Of a stretch of DNA of 22,955 nt, positions 17,905 to 22,955 are shown piece by piece (position 1 is the stretch's first letter; each line of letters opens with the position of its first letter). Origin of the DNA: Solidesulfovibrio magneticus (GTDB lineage Bacteria > Desulfobacterota > Desulfovibrionia > Desulfovibrionales > Desulfovibrionaceae); NCBI GenBank assembly GCA_002482565.1, contig DLGG01000208.1, positions 1-22,955 on the forward strand. Reading direction: 5' to 3'. The position numbers and the translations under genes are program-made. The notes under the pieces are model-generated. The model made no database searches. It had not been told where the DNA came from and saw only the letters and a program-made list of their open reading frames with translations.

Positions 17905-19686
17905 GTGGCTCTTTTTGGAAGCAGCTTTTTGGCCCTCTTGCGCCTGGCTGGCGAACGGCGCTGGAAAATGGCGGCGGCCGTGGCCCTGGCCGTGGCCAGC
18001 GCCGTGCTGTCCCTGGCCCCGGCCCTGGCCGTCTACGCCGCCCTGGCCCTCATCCTGGCCCCGGATTTCGGTCCGGACGCCGCCGGCCGGTTGTGGACCA
18101 TCGGCCTGTGGGCCGTGGCGGCCGTCGCCGCCCAGTACGTCCTCTATTTCGCCTCGACCATGCTCAGCCACATGGCGGCCTACGACATCCTCTACCAGTT
18201 GCGCCGACGCATTCTGCGCCACATCGCCCGGCTGCCGAGCGGCTTTTTCACGGCCCGCACCTCGGGCGCGACCCAGAAGGTGCTTTTTGACGACGTGGAG
18301 GAAATAGAGGTCTTCATCGCCCACCACCTGCCGGATCTCGTGTCCGGCCTGGTCCTGCCCGGGCTGGTCTTTTGCCTCCTGGCCTGGTTCGACTGGCGTC
18401 TGGCCCTGGTCGGGCTCCTTCCGGCCCCCGTCTGTCTGCTGCTCCAGGCCCGAGCTTTCGCCGTCGGGCGACAAGACGGCCTGTTTGCCCGTTACCATGA
18501 CGCCATGGAAACCATGAACGCCGCCATCATCGAATATGTGCGCGGGATGGCGGTCATCAAAATCTTCAACCGCTCCGTGGATTCCCTGGCCCGCCTGACC
18601 TCCTCGATCCTGGCCTTTCGCGATCTCCAGTGCCTGTGGAGCCGCCGGGCCGCCCCGCCCTGGGCCATGTTCATGGCCTTGACCGGCGCGCCGCTGTTTG
18701 TGCTGCTGCCGGCCGGACTGTGGTGGTATTTCGCCGGCAGCCTGGAATTGCCGGTGCTGCTCCTGTTTCTCCTGCTTGGGCCGGGAGCCTTGCGGCCCCT
18801 GGCCAAGGTGGCCCTTTTGGGCGGCTCGCTGTGCCGCATGGGCGAGGGGCTTGCCCGCATCCAGGCTGTCCTGGCCGTCCCGGCCATGGACCAGGGCCAG
18901 GGCGGTCAAGCGCCCCGCGCCGGCTGCGACCTGGAATTTGACCGGGTGGATTTTGACCATGGCCCGGTCCCCATCCTTCGGGACATAAGCTTCACGGCCC
19001 GGGCCGGAACGGTGACGGCCCTGGTCGGGCCAAGCGGGGCGGGCAAGTCCACCATGGCCGGCCTGGCGGCCAGACTCTGGGACGTGCGCGCCGGCAGCGT
19101 GCGCATCGGCGGCGCGGATGTGCGCGAGCTGTCCCAGGCCGCCTTGGTGCAAACCGTGTGCGCCGTGTTCCAGGACCCTTTCATCTTCACGGAATCCGTC
19201 CACGACAACATCGCCATGGGCCGGCCAGACGCCGCCCGCCGGGACGTCGAAGCCGCGGCCCGGGCGGCCCGGTGCCACGACTTCGTCGCCGCCCTGCCCC
19301 AAGGCTACGACACCGTGATCGGCAGCGGCGGCAGCGTCCATTTAAGCGGCGGCCAGCGCCAGCGCATCGCCCTGGCCCGGGCGCTTATCAAGGACGCTCC
19401 GGTGGTGATCCTCGACGAGGCCACGGCCTACGCCGACGCGCGAAACGAGTTGGAAATCCAAAACGCCCTGTCCGTGCTGCTGCGCGGCAAGACCGTGCTG
19501 GTGGCGGCCCATCGCCTGACCACCATTGCCGGGGCCGACCAGATCCTGGTGGTGGCCGACGGGCGCATTGTGGAACGGGGCCGCCACGACGAACTGCTGG
19601 CCGCCGGCGGCCGGTACAAGGCCTTGTGGGAGGCGGACCGGCAGGCCAGCACGTGGACCATCGACGGCGGGGAGGCGGTTGCATGA
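17905..19686 (+). CDS. ABC half-transporter, exporter fold, YbtP/IrtA-like (first of pair)
   Basis: A 593-residue membrane ABC protein: a transmembrane domain of about six helices (25-305) fused to an ATPase domain (340-593). It has Walker A GPSGAGKST (375-383), Q-loop FQDPFIFTES, signature LSGGQRQ (480-486), Walker B with D-loop ILDEATAYAD (502-511) and switch His H536. The 'DEATAYAD' D-loop, in place of the usual 'DEATSALD', is reminiscent of the YbtP/IrtA group, which import ferric siderophores despite their exporter fold. It carries no siderophore-interaction domain of the IrtA type. I chose GTG 17905 because GGAGG lies eight bases upstream and gives a normal N-terminus. Its stop overlaps the next gene (ATGA), so the two very likely form a heterodimer. 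All ATPase motifs look intact. Confidence 0.87.
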   Translation: MALFGSSFLALLRLAGERRWKMAAAVALAVASAVLSLAPALAVYAALALILAPDFGPDAAGRLWTIGLWAVAAVAAQYVLYFASTMLSHMAAYDILYQLRRRILRHIARLPSGFFTARTSGATQKVLFDDVEEIEVFIAHHLPDLVSGLVLPGLVFCLLAWFDWRLALVGLLPAPVCLLLQARAFAVGRQDGLFARYHDAMETMNAAIIEYVRGMAVIKIFNRSVDSLARLTSSILAFRDLQCLWSRRAAPPWAMFMALTGAPLFVLLPAGLWWYFAGSLELPVLLLFLLLGPGALRPLAKVALLGGSLCRMGEGLARIQAVLAVPAMDQGQGGQAPRAGCDLEFDRVDFDHGPVPILRDISFTARAGTVTALVGPSGAGKSTMAGLAARLWDVRAGSVRIGGADVRELSQAALVQTVCAVFQDPFIFTESVHDNIAMGRPDAARRDVEAAARAARCHDFVAALPQGYDTVIGSGGSVHLSGGQRQRIALARALIKDAPVVILDEATAYADARNELEIQNALSVLLRGKTVLVAAHRLTTIAGADQILVVADGRIVERGRHDELLAAGGRYKALWEADRQASTWTIDGGEAVA

Positions 19687-21419
19687 TAAAGGATTTCGCA
19701 ACCGTGGTGGGCGGTCTTTCGCCCTTGCGCCTGCCCTTTGCCCTCAACTGCGCCGCCTTGTTCCTGCGGGGCGCGCCCCTGGGCATCCTTTTTGTCGTGG
19801 TCGCCGAACTGGCCGCCAAGGGCCGCGACGCCTCGCCGGCGCGGCTTTGGGCCATGGCCGCGGTCATGTTCGCCCTGCTTGCGGCCTACGTTCTTGTCTC
19901 GGCCGCCGCCCATACCCGGGCCTTTGTCACGGCCTATGGGCTGGTGGCCGCCGCCCGCATCCGGCTGGCCGGCCATCTCAAGGACCTGCCGCTGTCGTTT
20001 TTCAAGACCCGCGATCCCGGCGACGTCACCGCCAACCTGCTCCAGGACATGGGCCGGGTGGAAACCGTGCTGAGCCATCTGCTGGTCGATCTTTCCGCCG
20101 CGCTGCTGCTGCCGGCGCTGTTGGCCGTCGGCCTGTTCGCCGTGGACTGGCGGCTGGCCGGGCTCATGGTCGGCTGCGTGGCCGCGGCCGCGCCCCTGGT
20201 GCTGTGGGCGCATCGCTGGGTGGGCCGGCTGGGCGGCGGCCATGTGGCGGCCCAGAATGCCGTGCTGCTCCATATGTTGGAGTTTCTGGAGGGGATTAAG
20301 GATCTCAAGGCCAACAACGTGGCCGGCGCGCGCTTTGCCCGCATCGAGGCGGCCATGCGGCGCAACAGGGATTTGAGCGTGGCCCTGGAGACGGCCGGAG
20401 CCGTGCCGCTGCTGCTTTTCCGGGCGGTCCTCGATTTCGGCTTCGTGGCCATGATGCTCCTGGCGGTCCATCTGCTGGCGGCCGGCCGTCTGGCCCCGGC
20501 GGCGTGCATCCTGTTTCTGGTCGTCGGACAGCGGTTTTTCGAGCCGTTGCATCTGGCCGGCAGCTTTTCCACCCTGGTCCGTTTCATGTCCCTGGCGGCC
20601 GGACGCATCGCTTCGGTGCTGGCCCTGCCGCCCCTGGCCGTGCGCGGGACGCCGGCCGCGCCCCATGGGGCCGACCTGGAATTTGACGGCGTGGCTTTCG
20701 CCTATGGAACCACACCGGTCCTGGCTGACGTCGGTTTCCGCGCGCCTTCGGGCACAGTCACGGCCCTGGTCGGGCCAAGCGGCGGCGGCAAGACCACCCT
20801 GGCCGGCCTGGCCGCCCGCTTCTGGGACGTCGGCAGCGGCAGCGTGCGCCTGGGCGGGGCCGATGTGCGCGACATTGCTCCAGGCAGGCTCTACGCCGAC
20901 ATCGCCATGGTCTTCCAAGACGTCTATCTCTTTGACGACACCGTGGAGAACAACCTCCGCCTGGGGCGGCCGGACGCGCCGTTTACGGCCGTGCGCGAGG
21001 CCGCCATGCAAGCCAACTGCCTGGAATTTATTGAAAGACTTGATCAGGGCTGGCAAACCAGGGTGGGCGAAGGCGGCTGCCGGCTCTCCGGCGGCGAGCG
21101 GCAGCGGATTTCCATCGCCCGGGCCATCCTCAAGGACGCCCCGGTGGTGCTGCTCGACGAGGCCACGGCCTCCCTGGACCCGCAAAACGCCCTGGCTGTC
21201 CAGACCGCCCTGGCCCGTCTGGCCCGGGGGCGCACGGTGCTGGTCATCGCCCACCGCCTGGCTTCCATTGCCGGGGCTGACCAGATTCTCGTCCTCGACG
21301 GCGGCCGGGTGGTCGCCCGGGGCCGCCACGAGGCCCTGCTGGCCGCCGGCGGGTTGTATAAAACCTTGTGGGACGATCAGGAGACGGCCCGGCGCTGGCA
21401 GATCAAGGAGCCAGGCTGA
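19683..21419 (+). CDS. ABC half-transporter, exporter fold, YbtQ/IrtB-like (second of pair)
   Basis: A 578-residue half-transporter with transmembrane helices in about 15-305 and an ATPase domain in 330-578. It has Walker A GPSGGGKTT (364-372), Q-loop FQDVYLFDDT, signature LSGGERQ (468-474), LDEATASLD (481-489) and a switch His in VIAHRL. The conserved 'LPLSFFKTRDPGDVT' near residue 102 is the coupling-helix region typical of YbtQ/IrtB-like and MsbA-like proteins. Together with the preceding gene, whose last four bases it overlaps, it should form an asymmetric heterodimer in the inner membrane. Placement between an ECF module and ExbB/ExbD/TonB genes favours import of a TonB-delivered ligand over export, but direction cannot be read from the sequence. 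Confidence 0.87.
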   Translation: MIKDFATVVGGLSPLRLPFALNCAALFLRGAPLGILFVVVAELAAKGRDASPARLWAMAAVMFALLAAYVLVSAAAHTRAFVTAYGLVAAARIRLAGHLKDLPLSFFKTRDPGDVTANLLQDMGRVETVLSHLLVDLSAALLLPALLAVGLFAVDWRLAGLMVGCVAAAAPLVLWAHRWVGRLGGGHVAAQNAVLLHMLEFLEGIKDLKANNVAGARFARIEAAMRRNRDLSVALETAGAVPLLLFRAVLDFGFVAMMLLAVHLLAAGRLAPAACILFLVVGQRFFEPLHLAGSFSTLVRFMSLAAGRIASVLALPPLAVRGTPAAPHGADLEFDGVAFAYGTTPVLADVGFRAPSGTVTALVGPSGGGKTTLAGLAARFWDVGSGSVRLGGADVRDIAPGRLYADIAMVFQDVYLFDDTVENNLRLGRPDAPFTAVREAAMQANCLEFIERLDQGWQTRVGEGGCRLSGGERQRISIARAILKDAPVVLLDEATASLDPQNALAVQTALARLARGRTVLVIAHRLASIAGADQILVLDGGRVVARGRHEALLAAGGLYKTLWDDQETARRWQIKEPG

Positions 21420-21486
21420 CGGCGGATGCGCGTTCAGAGCAAGTCCGGCGCGTTTTTCGGATAAGACAAACCGGGCGCTATTGGAT

Positions 21487-21505
21487 ACTGTCTGAAAACG
21501 ACAGT
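21487..21505 (+). repeat. Inverted repeat upstream of exbB, possible operator
   Basis: ACTGTC (21487-21492) and GACAGT (21500-21505) are perfect 6-base inverted arms around TGAAAAC, in the 134-base gap before exbB. The spacing of a little under two helical turns suits a dimeric repressor, or it may fold as a weak hairpin. It is not a good Fur match. Confidence 0.4.
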
Positions 21506-21553
21506 CAATTTCATCAAAACGGACGCGCGGACGTCCAAGGCGGGACGACAGTG

Positions 21554-22336
21554 ATGGATGCAAGCGTTTGGGACTCTCTGGCCAAGGCCACGCCGGTGGC
21601 CAAGGCCGTGCTGGTGTTGCTCGTCGCCATGTCCTTTGGCAGTTGGATGTCCATGTGCGCCCTCTGGCGTTCGTTTGCCAAGGCCCAGGCCATCCTGCGC
21701 CGAGGCGTGGCCAGCCTGCTTGAAACCCGTGATCTGGCGGCCACATTGCGGACCCTGGAAAATACGGCCGGTTCTCCCTGGCGGCTGGCCCGGCTGGGCG
21801 TGGGCGAATGCGACCGCCTTGCCGTGGCCTGCGATGATCCGGCGCTTTGGGTGGACAACCTGCGCCGGGTCATGCGCCTGGGCATTGCCGAGGAGATCGA
21901 ACGCCTGGGACGGGCGTTGCCGCTTTTGGCCACCACGGCCAACGCCGCCCCCTTTATCGGCCTTTTCGGCACGGTCTGGGGCATCATGCACTCCTTCCAC
22001 GCCATCGGCCAGATGCGCTCGGCCTCCCTGGCCACGGTGGCTCCGGGCATTTCCGAAGCCCTTATCGCCACGGCCATGGGCCTGGCCGTGGCCATCCCGG
22101 CCACGGTCGGCTACAATATCCTGCTTGGGCGTCTTTCGCGCATCGAATCCCAGGCCATTGGCTTTTCCGGGCTGCTCATCAACCGCATCCGCCAGGAAGC
22201 CGTGGTGGATCCGGCCGGCGCGCGAAAGCTCCTGACCAGGGCCTGCGGCCGGACTTCGGAGGACCGGGCCGCAACCGCCCCCCTGGGCGGCCCGGTCGCG
22301 GCCTTTGCCCCGTCCCCCGCCCGGGAGATGCGCTAA
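21554..22336 (+). CDS. exbB: MotA/TolQ/ExbB proton channel family protein (ExbB)
   Basis: A 260-residue inner-membrane protein with three hydrophobic segments (about 13-35, 120-150 and 163-190), separated by a long cytoplasmic loop, the ExbB/TolQ topology. The MotA_ExbB hallmark is 'AAPFIGLFGTVWGIMHSF' at 131-148, followed by 'GISEALIATAMGLAVAIPA'. With ExbD it forms the proton-driven motor that energises TonB. Followed by exbD and a tonB-like gene and located behind a TonB receptor, it is best read as ExbB rather than TolQ. ATG 21554 is chosen (GGGA eight bases before), with GTG 21551 as a near alternative. It follows a 134-base gap containing an inverted repeat, so it may have its own promoter. 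The C-terminal 25 residues are Ala/Pro-rich and not conserved in type. Confidence 0.9.
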   Translation: MDASVWDSLAKATPVAKAVLVLLVAMSFGSWMSMCALWRSFAKAQAILRRGVASLLETRDLAATLRTLENTAGSPWRLARLGVGECDRLAVACDDPALWVDNLRRVMRLGIAEEIERLGRALPLLATTANAAPFIGLFGTVWGIMHSFHAIGQMRSASLATVAPGISEALIATAMGLAVAIPATVGYNILLGRLSRIESQAIGFSGLLINRIRQEAVVDPAGARKLLTRACGRTSEDRAATAPLGGPVAAFAPSPAREMR

Positions 22337-22756
22337 ATGGGCGCGTCAGGAGGGAAATCGCGGGGCTTTGCCGCGGATATCAACATTACGCCCTTTGTCG
22401 ATGTGGTGTTGGTGCTGCTCATCATTTTCATGGTCACGGCCCCGATGATGACCGAGGGCATCGACGTCCGTCTGCCCGAGACCCGGACCGTGGACACCCT
22501 GCCCACCGAGGGAGACCATGTGATCGTGTCCGTCACCGAGGCGGGCGGCATCTATCTCGATGCCGACCAGGTGGAATTGCCCTCCCTGGCCGCCGCGCTG
22601 CAGGGGCGGACCAACGCCGGCCAGCGGCAGGTGTTTTTGCGGGCCGACCGGGGCGTGTTGCATGGGCTTGTGGTGGAGGTGATGGGGGCCATCCGGGAAG
22701 CGGGCATCGAGAGTTTTGGCGTGGTGGCCGAGCGGACCGCCCTGGAGCGGCCCTAG
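22337..22756 (+). CDS. exbD: ExbD/TolR family biopolymer transport protein
   Basis: A 139-residue protein with one N-terminal membrane segment (about 22-40) and a periplasmic domain. The family motif 'INITPFVDVVLVLLIIFMV' includes D22, equivalent to the essential proton-carrying Asp of ExbD/TolR. The periplasmic part contains the expected 'VIVSVTEAGGIYLD' and 'VFLRADRGVLHGLVVEVM' stretches. It pairs with ExbB to energise TonB. ATG follows directly after the exbB stop codon, with GGGAG nine bases upstream, so the genes are co-translated. Confidence 0.94.
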   Translation: MGASGGKSRGFAADINITPFVDVVLVLLIIFMVTAPMMTEGIDVRLPETRTVDTLPTEGDHVIVSVTEAGGIYLDADQVELPSLAAALQGRTNAGQRQVFLRADRGVLHGLVVEVMGAIREAGIESFGVVAERTALERP

Positions 22757-22758
22757 GC

Positions 22759-22955
22759 ATGGACGCCCGCGATGTGGCGTTTGCCTGCGCCGTCCACGGG
22801 GTGGTGGCCTGCGCCCTTATGCTGTGGCCGGCCGCCCAGATGGCCCAGGAGCCGCCCCGGGTCTACCGGGTGCGTTTTGCCTCCCTGCCCTCCCCGGCCC
22901 AGGCGGCCCCCGTGCCGTCCGAGCCGGCCGCGCCGCCCGCGCCGATTGCACCGCC
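22759..22955 (+). CDS. tonB: TonB-like protein, N-terminal part (runs off the right edge)
   Basis: 65 codons are visible. They encode a short cytoplasmic start, one membrane segment (about 6-24) containing a His ('FACAVHGVVACALML', H13), and then a Pro/Ala-rich stretch beginning near residue 45. The order of His-bearing anchor and then proline-rich spacer is that of TonB, where the anchor His is needed for coupling to ExbB/ExbD. The C-terminal receptor-contacting domain is outside the window. It starts two bases after the exbD stop. It would transmit energy to the receptor at the head of the locus. TolA is less likely because no tol genes follow within view. Confidence 0.8.
   Translation, partial: MDARDVAFACAVHGVVACALMLWPAAQMAQEPPRVYRVRFASLPSPAQAAPVPSEPAAPPAPIAP

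Noticed and set aside
17557..19341. Open frame (594 codons) on the minus strand opposite the S component and first half-transporter
   Set aside because: Spans two real genes and their intergenic gap in antisense; no domain or ribosome-binding site.
19428..21746. Long open frame (772 codons) on the minus strand opposite the second half-transporter
   Set aside because: Antisense shadow of a gene with complete ABC motifs; Gln/Gly/His-rich low-complexity product without family features.

Overview
The window looks like the chromosome of a high-GC, free-living Gram-negative bacterium. Codon use, gene style and intergenic texture fit a sulfate-reducing deltaproteobacterium of the Desulfovibrio/Solidesulfovibrio type; this is inference from sequence character, and no rRNA is present to confirm it. 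An outer-membrane TonB-dependent receptor and ExbB/ExbD/TonB genes show that the cell has two membranes.

Layout. (1) 1-4655, minus strand: a partial Rad50/SbcC-like ATPase overlapping the end of a bifunctional RelA/SpoT (p)ppGpp enzyme, preceded by a lipoprotein of the peptide-binding (SBP family 5) group. (2) 4934-8161, plus: a large SNF2-family ATPase with an N-terminal SWIM zinc finger, closed by a strong terminator. (3) 8536-10717, plus: a secreted subtilisin-type protease and a small secreted protein of unknown function. (4) 11006-11959, minus: a multi-pass membrane protein of the nucleoside-recognition (Gate) type. (5) 12066-12318, plus: a tRNA-Lys(TTT)/tRNA-Glu(CTC) operon with a perfect -35 box and a textbook terminator. 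(6) 12640 to the right edge, plus: a ten-kilobase import locus.

The import locus is the main interest. In order it encodes a TonB-dependent outer-membrane receptor, an ECF-type T component, a fused double ECF ATPase, a small MptD/Trep_Strep-like S component, two ABC half-transporters with exporter architecture resembling the YbtPQ/IrtAB siderophore importers, then ExbB, ExbD and the start of TonB. Genes overlap or are closely spaced in two blocks. A good Fur-box match lies exactly between candidate -35 and -10 boxes in front of the receptor, and a second AT-rich Fur-like palindrome precedes the half-transporter pair. No periplasmic binding protein is present in the locus.

A reasonable reading is an iron-regulated, self-contained uptake route for a metallophore, haem or another tetrapyrrole. 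The receptor would bring the ligand across the outer membrane using its own energising complex, and the ECF module and/or the YbtPQ-like pair would take it across the inner membrane. ECF transporters are best known from Gram-positive cells, so coupling one to a TonB receptor is unusual. The substrate cannot be determined from the sequence.
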